From IMG/VR virus record IMGVR_UViG_3300037584_005224, positions 1 through 32,378 of that record: a stretch of DNA of 32,378 nt; one strand, 5' to 3'. Positions 15,230 through 23,453 of the stretch are shown here, in pieces. This stretch comes from a virus. Position numbers and translations under genes: made by a program. The first letter of the stretch is position 1. Every line of letters begins with the position of its first letter. The notes below the pieces were generated by a model. The model was not told the DNA's origin, made no database searches, and saw only the letters and a program-made list of their open reading frames with translations.

Positions 15230-16158
15230 TGGCTGAAGTACAAGAATATATAAATAGAGAAGCCGCCGATATAGAAGCTCGTAAATTAGGGCTTATGGAT
15301 TCAGCTAAAGCATTAGCTGAAAAAGGTTATGAAATTCCAGAATATGTTTTAGCTGGTTTAACTCAAGATCAAAAAGATGCTTTACAGTTAACTAGATCTG
15401 GTATTGGAGCTTACAAACCTTTTCTCACACAAGCAGAACAAGCTATGCAACAAGGTTTGGGCACAACAGCACAAGCTGCTAGTCAACTTGGAGCGATAGG
15501 AGGAGCCCCAACTCAAGCACAATTAGATGCTTACATGAATCCTTTTCAACAGTCTGTTATTGATGCAACAATGTCAGAGTTAGATAAACAAGGAGCTTTA
15601 GCACAATCAAATTTAGCAACGCAAGCACAACAAGCAGGAGCTTTTGGTGGTTCGCGTTTCGGGGTTCAAGAAGCAGAACTTGGAGGAAATTTACAAGATG
15701 CAAGAGCACGTGCATTAGCACAATTAAATATGCAGAATTTTGGTCAAGCACAAGCAGGAGTACAAAATCAATTAGAGAGAGAAAGATTAGCTGCATTAGG
15801 TATAGGTGCATTAGGTCAACAACAAGCACAATTAGGTTCAGGTTTTGCTAGTCTAGGAGCTCAACTTCAAGGCATGGGACAACAAGATGCTTCCAACTTA
15901 CTTGGTATTGGTGGAATGCAACAACAATTTGCTCAACAACAAGAAGATGTTAAACGAAGAAATTTATTAGAGCCAAGGATGCAACCATATCAACAACTTG
16001 GTTTCTTATCAGATATTTATCAAGGAGCTCCAACATCTGGACAGGTAATGAATATAGGTGGAGGAGGCACAGGTGCTAGTCCACTACAACAAGCTATAGG
16101 AACTGGTGTAGGAATGCTATCAGGTATTGGTGGTTTGAAAAAGTTAGGAGTATTTTAA
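15229..16158 (+). CDS. Internal virion / DNA-ejection-type protein (Gln/Ala-rich)
   Basis: The start overlaps the previous stop (TAATG), with GAGGAG upstream. The 309-residue protein is rich in Gln, Ala and Gly, with long helical stretches (for example LAQSNLATQAQQAGAFGGSR and AQLNMQNFGQAQAGVQNQLE) and a Gly-rich, mildly hydrophobic C-terminus. This composition fits podovirus ejection (pilot) proteins such as P22 gp7/gp20, which leave the virion with the DNA. I recognise the GAFGGSRFGV signature from marine phages. The gene is sandwiched between other large virion-type genes. The assignment is by composition and context. Confidence 0.7.
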   Translation: MAEVQEYINREAADIEARKLGLMDSAKALAEKGYEIPEYVLAGLTQDQKDALQLTRSGIGAYKPFLTQAEQAMQQGLGTTAQAASQLGAIGGAPTQAQLDAYMNPFQQSVIDATMSELDKQGALAQSNLATQAQQAGAFGGSRFGVQEAELGGNLQDARARALAQLNMQNFGQAQAGVQNQLERERLAALGIGALGQQQAQLGSGFASLGAQLQGMGQQDASNLLGIGGMQQQFAQQQEDVKRRNLLEPRMQPYQQLGFLSDIYQGAPTSGQVMNIGGGGTGASPLQQAIGTGVGMLSGIGGLKKLGVF

Positions 16159-19073
16159 TGTCCGTTTTAAATAGACCATTATTTAGAAGACCCTCTGCAA
16201 TGCCACCTTCACGTGGTCCGATGCCCGTGGTCAATCGTGAGGAAGGTTCATCAGAAAAAGGAGAGGAAAGTATTGCTTCAAAATTAATGGGAGCTCTTTC
16301 AAATATTATTGGAAAAGCTGAACCAAGCACAGGTTCTCAAAAAGAATCTGATATAAATTTTTACCGAGATAAAGGGTATAATGATGCTGAAATATCTTTA
16401 ATTCTTAATGGAATGTTAAATCCAATGGAATTTGACCCTGGAGTATTTACTTTAAATTTTGATATGGAAGCCGCTGTTAATGAAGGAAAATTAATTAGAA
16501 AAGAAAACTCTAACTCTGTTGTAAGAGAGGGGGAACTACCGGGTATTGGTGTTCTTAGAGAAGGGGAGCTACCGACATTTGCAATGGGCGGAGAAACAAA
16601 TGGTTTAGAAGAATTAAGTCGAATGCGATTTAGACAAGAAGGTTCTCCTATGATGGGCGAACAAGTTGATGCAGGTAATGTTGGTATTTTGGATGGTTTT
16701 AGTGAACAACAAGCATCCTCTATGGTTCAAGAAGGAGAACAATCTAGAGAACAAATAGATGGTGCACAAAATTATGATGAGTTGATGAAATCAACAAGAG
16801 GAGATAATGCATCAGAAGAGGAAAGACGTGATGAGTTAGCTCAACTTGTTGGTGAAGAAGATGCTCAACAAACACCAGACAGTGTCTTAGCTTTAATTCA
16901 ACCCGTTATGCAAATGTTAGAAACAGAAGCTGCCGACACAGGTATTGCACAAGTTGAAGGACAAAATATGCCTCCAGAAATGATGGGTACAGGTATCGCA
17001 CAATTTGCAGAAGGGGGAGCCGTACTCAAAATCCCAAAGTATTCTACAGGCACTAGTTCTTCTGGTGTAAGTGTTGAAGAAGAACAGGGCTTTGGATTTG
17101 TGCCTAAACCTAAAAGTGATGATACTATTCAATATCCAGAAACTGCAAGTTTTTTATTAGACATGATAAATGATATGGAAACTCCTTTAGGTACACGAAA
17201 TCAAGCAATCATGGATAAGTATGAAGATAATTATAAATTATTTTCTGAAATATTAGGAGGACAAGGGCCTAGTAAAGATCAAATGATTGGAGAAATATTA
17301 ACAAGCGTTGTTTCTCCATTAGCTTTTGCCTATGCTCAAGGAGCTGATTTAAAAGATATATTACCACAAGGAACTGCAGCTATTGGTAAAATAGCAAAAA
17401 ATTATGATGCTTTATCATCAAAACAAACATCACAAATTAGAAACTTAGCTTTAACAGAGGCTATGAAAACAAAAGAAGATCCTCTAATGGAAGTTTATTT
17501 AAGAGATAATCCTAACACACCAGATGTAAATGAAAGTTTACAAAAAGTATTTAGAAAAGAATCTGAAGTATTAGCAAATAAAGATTTGTACTCAGCAGAG
17601 TCTATTGCTGAAGTTGAAGCTAGAGTAGCTAAAACTACAGCAGAAACAGATCAAATAAAAACACAAACAGCTCTTTCAGAAGTAGAATTAAAATATGCTG
17701 ATATTATGGCTAACAAAGACATTCAACATAAAGATTCTTTGATAGATAGTGTGAAAATAAATAACTCTATAAATGAAGTAATTCTTGAGTTTAAACCAGA
17801 AACTCTGACAGCAGAACTTAAAAAAATTAATTTAGATAATATTGAACAAGGTATCAGAAATGATACACTTCGTCCAAAATTAGAAGCAGAATTAGAGACA
17901 ACACTTGTTCAACTAGATATTGCCGAAGAAAATTTAAAACAAGAAATCATTACAAGTACATATGCTGAACAACTTGAAGGTCTTAAAGGCGAAAAACTAC
18001 AAGCTGAAATAGATAAACTAACTCAAGAGCATGATTTTAATACTGATAATAACTTCCTTCTTTTAAAAGAAAAGGAAGCTGAAATTAAAAATCTTAAATT
18101 AACAGGCGAATCTATTGAACTTGAAAATGAATATAAAACATATCAAAATCAATATGCAGATGAAGGATTTAGTGAAGATCTAACAGCTAAGATTCTTGAA
18201 AATAATAATAAGAGAATTGTTAATGCTCAAGAAGTTATTAACTTAGAATATCTTCCAGAGGAAAAAGAATTAAACCTTAAGAAATTGAAAAAAGATATTG
18301 AGAAAACAGTAATTGATACTGAAGGACAAAAAATTATTAATGATAAAGGTGAGATTGAATTAAATTTCTTAAACGATAAACTTACAAATGATGCAATTGA
18401 ACAAATGTTAAAGATAGAAGAGTTAGAATTTAAAATAAATAACCCTCCAAAAGATTGGAAAAAAATAAATGCTGTCGTTGATTACAAAAATAAATGGTAT
18501 GATTCCGCTATTGTTAAATCAACAGTAGAGAGTCAAGATAAAATGGGTGAACTTGTTGTATCTGCTACTGCTGATACAGGCGCAGGTGATATATCTTTTG
18601 TTTATCAATTTATGAAAATGCTTGATCCTAACTCTGTTGTTCGTGAGGGAGAATTTGCAACAGCAGAAACTGCAGGTGGTGTCCCAGAATTTATTTGGAA
18701 AACTTATAACAATTTAAGTAGAGGTGAAGGTAGAAGATTATCTGGAGATACTAAAGCAGACTTCCTTCAAATAGCAGCTAAAATGTACGTTCAACGATTA
18801 AAAAATTATGATGCTGAATGGCAAACACAATCAAAAATTGCAGGTAATTTATTTGGTGATGATATGATAGAAAATGCAATACCTTATATAGATGTAAATA
18901 TTGATTTATTAACACAGCTTTCTAATGCACAAACAATCAAAAAATTTCAAGACAATAGCAACTTAGGTTTAGGAGAAGTCACACCTGAAAATATGTTGTA
19001 TGGAGGTGAGGATGAAACAACAAACTTTGAATCTCTTATAGAACAAATAAAATTACACGGAAAAGGTAGTTAA
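16158..19073 (+). CDS. Large internal virion-type protein with central coiled coil
   Basis: TAATG overlap and AGGAG upstream set the start. The 971-residue protein has an N-terminal region with repeated REGELP motifs (residues 119-145), an acidic Gln-rich segment, a TGIAQFAEGGAV motif near residue 275, then about 350 residues (450-800) of Glu/Lys/Leu-rich sequence that should be coiled coil. Near residue 825, NSVVREGEFATAETAGGVPE marks a C-terminal domain seen in many phage internal virion proteins. It follows the two ejection-type genes. No lytic transglycosylase motif is visible. A role in DNA ejection or a periplasmic conduit is inferred. Confidence 0.7.
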   Translation: MSVLNRPLFRRPSAMPPSRGPMPVVNREEGSSEKGEESIASKLMGALSNIIGKAEPSTGSQKESDINFYRDKGYNDAEISLILNGMLNPMEFDPGVFTLNFDMEAAVNEGKLIRKENSNSVVREGELPGIGVLREGELPTFAMGGETNGLEELSRMRFRQEGSPMMGEQVDAGNVGILDGFSEQQASSMVQEGEQSREQIDGAQNYDELMKSTRGDNASEEERRDELAQLVGEEDAQQTPDSVLALIQPVMQMLETEAADTGIAQVEGQNMPPEMMGTGIAQFAEGGAVLKIPKYSTGTSSSGVSVEEEQGFGFVPKPKSDDTIQYPETASFLLDMINDMETPLGTRNQAIMDKYEDNYKLFSEILGGQGPSKDQMIGEILTSVVSPLAFAYAQGADLKDILPQGTAAIGKIAKNYDALSSKQTSQIRNLALTEAMKTKEDPLMEVYLRDNPNTPDVNESLQKVFRKESEVLANKDLYSAESIAEVEARVAKTTAETDQIKTQTALSEVELKYADIMANKDIQHKDSLIDSVKINNSINEVILEFKPETLTAELKKINLDNIEQGIRNDTLRPKLEAELETTLVQLDIAEENLKQEIITSTYAEQLEGLKGEKLQAEIDKLTQEHDFNTDNNFLLLKEKEAEIKNLKLTGESIELENEYKTYQNQYADEGFSEDLTAKILENNNKRIVNAQEVINLEYLPEEKELNLKKLKKDIEKTVIDTEGQKIINDKGEIELNFLNDKLTNDAIEQMLKIEELEFKINNPPKDWKKINAVVDYKNKWYDSAIVKSTVESQDKMGELVVSATADTGAGDISFVYQFMKMLDPNSVVREGEFATAETAGGVPEFIWKTYNNLSRGEGRRLSGDTKADFLQIAAKMYVQRLKNYDAEWQTQSKIAGNLFGDDMIENAIPYIDVNIDLLTQLSNAQTIKKFQDNSNLGLGEVTPENMLYGGEDETTNFESLIEQIKLHGKGS

Positions 19074-19074
19074 T

Positions 19075-21699
19075 ATGACTGATGTTGCAGGGAAAGAGTA
19101 TTTTAGCACTTTAGATGATTTAGCTGATCAAAGTAAAGATATACAAAGATTATTAAACTTTGAAAGATTTGGTCTGTTAGATGAAGACACGCAAGCTGCT
19201 GTCGATTCTGAAAGAAAAGCAGGAAGAATTCCAGATCCTATGCAACCAATAACTCAAGAAGAATTTGATAATCTAAAGATGATATATGGTGCGTTAACAA
19301 TATTGTCTCCAAATCAAACTAGAGCAACTGATATGGATTATGCTAAACTTCATCTTAGTGCCGAAAAAGCAGGAAATTTTTTTACAAAAAAAAATGTTCA
19401 AAAAGAAATTGGCGCTATTGTGGGAGGTATTGTATTACCTACATTTTTACCAGTATATGGACAAGCAACTTTACCCGCAAGGATTGCAGCATTTGTTCAA
19501 AAATATCCTAGGTATGCAAAAACAATTGCAGCATTTATGGGTGGCACCGGGGGATCAGCTCCATTCTCAGATTCATATAAAGAAGCACTTGGTTATGGAT
19601 TAAGAGAAGCTGCTGGAGAGGGTGCATTTCAGTTTATAGGTAAAGTTTTTCCTTATTTAAGAAAAATATTTAGAGGAAAAGAGGGAGAGAATATTGAAGA
19701 TGCTTCAAGAATAGCTTTACAAATAGCTGAAGCTGGAGGAACAACGGTAACACCAGGAAGATTATCTACATCCAGAACAATAGATATGTTGGAACAAATT
19801 GCTAATCTATCAATTTTTGGTGGAGGAACAATGAGTAAACAAGCACATAAAAGTGTTGAAGTTATTCAAAATGAAATGGGTAAATTTTTAGCAAGAGAAT
19901 TTAGTGAAGGTACAGGAGACAATGTTACAGCTAACATGGTCTCCCTATTTATGAAAAGAGCTAGTCAAGAAAATGTTGATGACTTAATGAAAAACTTTTT
20001 ATTAAAAGGACGAGATTTTTATGATGAAGCTGTTGAAGGCGCATATAAAAATGTTTCAAAAGAAATTTCTAAATTAGTGGGAAGAAATTCTAAAGTTATA
20101 GATATATCTGGTTTAACAAAAGTATTAAACAATCAAATAAAAACTTTGTATGGAAAAGGAGTAGGAGGAAGACCTATCGACCCTAATGATCCAAATATTA
20201 ACGCTCTTAGAAAATATCTTAAACAGTTTGAAGGAGGTAATGGTAAAGTTGATATAGAAACTGCTAACAATATGAGATCTTATTTCTTATCAGAAACAGG
20301 TATCTTTAAAACTGGTGTAGCAGGAAGTCCAAAATTTCAGAAAATAGCTGGTGCATTAATGGATGCCACGCAAACTTCGATTGATGATTCAATGAAAGCT
20401 TTGGCAAAAACTCTTAATAAAGAAGGTTCAAAATATTCAAAAAAAGAATTAGATAAAATTATGAAACTATATGCTGAAGCAAATGGTTTATATAAAAAAG
20501 GTGCTGACACATTTAATATGGATTTTATCACTGGTCTTTTAGTTGGTGAATCAAAAGGATTTACTAAAAAAGGATTAGATATGACTAATTCTATTGCTAA
20601 GAATTTTATTACTGCAGGTAAACCTGCAAGAGTAGAGGCTTTTTTTGGTTTATTAAAACAAGGAGTAGATAATAATATTATTACTCGAGAAGCTGCTGAA
20701 CTTATGACACAAAAAATTCAAGGTTCTTTTTTAACTGATGTGTTATCAACTAATGTCGATGCAGTTACAGGAGCAGTTAATGCTAAAGGAGTTTTAGGAG
20801 CTTTAGATAATTTTAGAGGTAAAGGAAAAGATATTATGCAGCCTCTTTTCATGGATAATCCTATGTCAAAAAATCCTAAAGCTATACTTAATTTTAGAAA
20901 ATATTTAAGAGGTTTAGCTAAAGCACAAGAAAAAGGTATTGATACTGGAGGAGGAACATTATTTCTTCAAAGTGGTCAATTTGGTGCATTACAAGGAGTA
21001 GGAGCAGTAGCTATTGCACTTGGTTCTCCAACAGGGAATACTCAGTATGACCTTGCTTTATCTGGTTTAATTTTAACAGGACCTTATGCTATATCAAGAG
21101 CTTTTACTAATCCAAAATTTGTTAATAATTTAATGAATTTAAAATTAGCTAGTTCTTCAGGAGAAGGTAAAGCAAAAGGATTGATATCACGTAGTTTGTT
21201 AAATCTTCTTGAAGTAGGTGTATCGGATGGAATTTTTAGTGGAGGAAATGCTAAATCTGTAGCAACAAATGCTGTAGTTGAAGGTATATTAAAAGAAGAA
21301 GATTTGGATGGATTAGAGTTTATGTTAACTCCTCCAGAGACATTACCAAACTTAGATGACAATAAGAAAAAAAATAATACTGATGCTCTTCTTAATTCAA
21401 TTAATGAAGAAACTTCTTCAGAAAATTTAATTGATGTAAACATAGACGATGCTTCAATGCTACCTTCTATAGAAATACCTGAATCAAGTTCTGATATTAT
21501 GGCTAATGTTATTGATTCCCCGGTAACACTTGATGCTTCAGCACCAACAACACAGTCAACACTGGGCCCTGTAGGATCTAGTATAAATCCAGAAACTCAA
21601 CAAAAATTAGAATCAGTTGGTATGCCTTTGTTTGCTAATCAAGGAGGAATAGCCTCTTTAATGACACAAAGAAAAAAACCTAAACAGATGGTGGTGTAA
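19075..21699 (+). CDS. Large virion-type protein with hydrophobic segments
   Basis: This 874-residue protein begins one base after the previous stop. It has a hydrophobic patch EIGAIVGGIVLPTFLPVYGQ near residues 110-130, a helical middle, another hydrophobic stretch QGVGAVAIALGSPTGNTQYD followed by LALSGLILTGPYAISRAF near 640-680, and a C-terminus ANQGGIASLMTQRKKPKQMV with the GGIASLM tag typical of marine phage virion proteins. The tag also echoes the GGI motif of the first gene in this set. The hydrophobic segments suit membrane contact during ejection. No enzyme motif recognised. Confidence 0.68.
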   Translation: MTDVAGKEYFSTLDDLADQSKDIQRLLNFERFGLLDEDTQAAVDSERKAGRIPDPMQPITQEEFDNLKMIYGALTILSPNQTRATDMDYAKLHLSAEKAGNFFTKKNVQKEIGAIVGGIVLPTFLPVYGQATLPARIAAFVQKYPRYAKTIAAFMGGTGGSAPFSDSYKEALGYGLREAAGEGAFQFIGKVFPYLRKIFRGKEGENIEDASRIALQIAEAGGTTVTPGRLSTSRTIDMLEQIANLSIFGGGTMSKQAHKSVEVIQNEMGKFLAREFSEGTGDNVTANMVSLFMKRASQENVDDLMKNFLLKGRDFYDEAVEGAYKNVSKEISKLVGRNSKVIDISGLTKVLNNQIKTLYGKGVGGRPIDPNDPNINALRKYLKQFEGGNGKVDIETANNMRSYFLSETGIFKTGVAGSPKFQKIAGALMDATQTSIDDSMKALAKTLNKEGSKYSKKELDKIMKLYAEANGLYKKGADTFNMDFITGLLVGESKGFTKKGLDMTNSIAKNFITAGKPARVEAFFGLLKQGVDNNIITREAAELMTQKIQGSFLTDVLSTNVDAVTGAVNAKGVLGALDNFRGKGKDIMQPLFMDNPMSKNPKAILNFRKYLRGLAKAQEKGIDTGGGTLFLQSGQFGALQGVGAVAIALGSPTGNTQYDLALSGLILTGPYAISRAFTNPKFVNNLMNLKLASSSGEGKAKGLISRSLLNLLEVGVSDGIFSGGNAKSVATNAVVEGILKEEDLDGLEFMLTPPETLPNLDDNKKKNNTDALLNSINEETSSENLIDVNIDDASMLPSIEIPESSSDIMANVIDSPVTLDASAPTTQSTLGPVGSSINPETQQKLESVGMPLFANQGGIASLMTQRKKPKQMVV

Positions 21700-22829
21700 T
21701 GATACGTCAAAGTACAAATTTTAATACAGGGAAAACCACATTTAAAGAGTTTAAAGACACCCCTATATCTGCAACAGAAAGATTGGAGAGATTCATAAAT
21801 ACTAATCAAGATAAAAAAAATCAAGCTCCAAGTATTGATTCTGTTTTACAAGACATGCCAGAAAAAAGAGCGGATTTTGTTAGAAGAAACACAAGAGAAG
21901 ATGGTTCTTTGAATTCTGCAGCTTTAGCTATGCTTAATCCTTATTTAGATGAACGTCCTGAATATTCTAGACAATTAAATAGACTTAGAACTTCTTCACC
22001 TGAAATGGCGCAAGCTTATGCACAAAAATTTCCTATTCAAAATTTTGCAATGAATGCTCCCTCAAGTATTATTAAAAATACTCTTGGAGGAAGAATATTA
22101 TCAAGTATTGGAGGAAGAATAAAAGATACAGTAAGCACTGGTGTTGGTACATTAAAAGATAAAATAGCTAATGTTATTAACCCTAAGTTTGAAGACCCTT
22201 ATTCACAAGCATCAAGTAGTTATAATTATGATGATTTAAATATTGAAGGATATCCTGATGAAATACAAAGAAGATTACAAGTAGGGCCAATTAGTGAAGA
22301 GGATACCTCTGAAACTAATATTGAAGCAATAAAAGATGAAAAAACTTCTTATAAAAATAATAAAATACAAAATGCTCAAGATACTTTTACTTTTTATAAT
22401 ACCTTAAATAATCCAAGTAATGTGCTACCACCTAATTTTGCACAAACTTTTGAAAGATTAAAAGACACAAATCAACTTACATCAGGTGATTTTATGAAAG
22501 CTAATCAATTACTAAGAGATATTGTGCCAACACAACAAGCTTTTCCACCAATGATAAATGCACAAAATACAGGAATTAACCAAGTTCTTCCTAAAGAAAT
22601 TCAAACAGCTAACTTGTTTGGTAATTTTCAACCTAATATTGCACCTATTGTAGATCAAGTTAATGAGTATCGAGAAATTTTAGATGATGGTAAAGGAATA
22701 GATTTAGATTTAAAAAATAGAGGTGTTTCTTATTCGCAACCACTCTTTGGTGGGACGCTGACCGGGGAAATAAGTGATGTGGGGGGAGATAATCCAACAG
22801 CAGGGTTATTCTTTAATAAAGTAATTTAA
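21699..22829 (+). CDS. Hypothetical virion-associated protein
   Basis: The ATG overlaps the previous stop (TAATG). The 376-residue protein has a charged N-terminus, a Gly/Ile segment GGRILSSIGGRIKDTVSTGV near residues 130-150, a disordered Asn/Glu-rich middle and a C-terminus YSQPLFGGTLTGEISDVGGD followed by GLFFNKVI that looks like a beta hairpin. Ending on an aromatic-hydrophobic strand is reminiscent of outer-membrane-type strands, but a single hairpin is weak evidence. Context in the internal-virion set suggests a structural or ejection role. Confidence 0.6.
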   Translation: MIRQSTNFNTGKTTFKEFKDTPISATERLERFINTNQDKKNQAPSIDSVLQDMPEKRADFVRRNTREDGSLNSAALAMLNPYLDERPEYSRQLNRLRTSSPEMAQAYAQKFPIQNFAMNAPSSIIKNTLGGRILSSIGGRIKDTVSTGVGTLKDKIANVINPKFEDPYSQASSSYNYDDLNIEGYPDEIQRRLQVGPISEEDTSETNIEAIKDEKTSYKNNKIQNAQDTFTFYNTLNNPSNVLPPNFAQTFERLKDTNQLTSGDFMKANQLLRDIVPTQQAFPPMINAQNTGINQVLPKEIQTANLFGNFQPNIAPIVDQVNEYREILDDGKGIDLDLKNRGVSYSQPLFGGTLTGEISDVGGDNPTAGLFFNKVI

Positions 22830-23032
22830 TGGATAATAGTCTTAAAAACATTATTTGGTTCGGCTTAATACTCGTAGCTGCTGGAGCATCTTATGGAATG
22901 ATGTCAACAAGATTACAAGCAGTCGAGTCAAAACAAACCCAATTAGAAGCAATAATATTACAAGACATACCAGAAATAAAAGAGCGAGTAATAAGATTAG
23001 AGATATTGCTTGAAAGAGCATTAGAAAACTAA
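22829..23032 (+). CDS. Small membrane protein with coiled coil (67 aa)
   Basis: A single hydrophobic helix IIWFGLILVAAGASYGMM (about residues 8-25) is followed by a heptad-like charged helix LQAVESKQTQLEAIILQDIP and KERVIRLEILLERALEN. The start overlaps the previous stop (TAATG). One-helix membrane proteins at the end of late operons can be holins or spanin-like lysis factors, but no lysin is adjacent and no signature supports this. Its stop overlaps the stop of the convergent small gene by 4 bases. Confidence 0.65.
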   Translation: MDNSLKNIIWFGLILVAAGASYGMMSTRLQAVESKQTQLEAIILQDIPEIKERVIRLEILLERALEN

Positions 23033-23178
23033 TCTAATCTATTGTATCGTTTTATCAAAATCTTTCTTACTCTTTCCCATTGCATTCGTATTAATACATC
23101 ATTACCATTACGTGGTTCGCGTAACGCTTTTTTACCTAATTGACCTTTAAGTCTTATTAACCTTGCTTCTAAATTCAT
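23029..23178 (-). CDS. Small basic protein (49 aa), too short for routine ORF calling
   Basis: The ATG at 23178 overlaps the stop of the upstream gene as ATGA, and the frame closes at TAG 23031-23029, sharing bases with the convergent plus-strand stop. The product, MNLEARLIRLKGQLGKKALR followed by EPRNGNDVLIRMQWERVRKI, is Arg/Lys-rich and helical, which may suit nucleic acid or acidic-partner binding. The tight overlaps at both ends support it as a real gene. No family recognised. Confidence 0.65.
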   Translation of the reverse strand: MNLEARLIRLKGQLGKKALREPRNGNDVLIRMQWERVRKILIKRYNRLD

Positions 23179-23375
23179 TCTTCTAAACTTTCTCCTATTA
23201 ACTCAACTTTGTTGATACCTAATTGAGTTGTGTCATAAATATCTTGCTTTGCAATTTTTTCTGCCTCTTTAACATCGTCTGTTGCATAAGTTAATATTTT
23301 AGTAAAATGACTTACTCCATTTGCTGGAAAATAATTTTCATAAGTTACTTTAAAATTCCACCATCTCATTTTCAT
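23175..23375 (-). CDS. Small hypothetical protein (66 aa)
   Basis: AAAGGA lies six bases before the ATG. Product MKMRWWNFKVTYENYFPANG continues with VSHFTKILTYATDDVKEAEK and an acidic end. Predicted alpha/beta, with no catalytic motif. It follows an AT-rich promoter-like region and overlaps the next small gene by 4 bases, forming a two-gene unit beyond the DNA polymerase. Function unknown. Confidence 0.65.
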   Translation of the reverse strand: MKMRWWNFKVTYENYFPANGVSHFTKILTYATDDVKEAEKIAKQDIYDTTQLGINKVELIGESLEE

Positions 23376-23390
23376 TTTTAATCCTTTCTT

Positions 23391-23422
23391 TATAATATTA
23401 TATTATATTATATAATATTATA
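23391..23422. repeat. Two copies of a 12-bp perfect palindrome, 20 bp apart
   Basis: TATAATATTATA, identical to its own reverse complement, occurs at 23391-23402 and 23411-23422 with an 8-bp AT-only spacer. The repeated start-to-start distance is 20 bp, close to two helical turns. The whole 32-bp stretch is A/T only. It could be an operator, an unwinding element or a simple AT repeat. Confidence 0.7.
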
Positions 23423-23427
23423 GTCAA
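23397..23427 (-). promoter_or_regulatory. Candidate promoter for the two small genes at 23029-23375
   Basis: On the minus strand TTGACT (23427-23422) is followed after 19 bases by a perfect TATAAT (23402-23397), with another TATAAT at 14 bases. Both flank the ideal 17-base spacing. The leader to the ATG at 23375 would be about 15 bases and contains AAAGGA. The AT repeat makes chance matches likely. Confidence 0.4.
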
Positions 23428-23453
23428 GCAATTTCGTTTTTATGGCAGAAAAC

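Noticed and set aside
15557-15829. Minus-strand Leu-rich open frame within the Gln/Ala-rich gene
   Set aside because: Shadow of CAA/GCA codon runs, with no independent start signals.
22829-23032. Holin or spanin call for the small membrane protein
   Set aside because: One membrane helix and a coiled coil alone are not diagnostic, and no lysin gene is adjacent.
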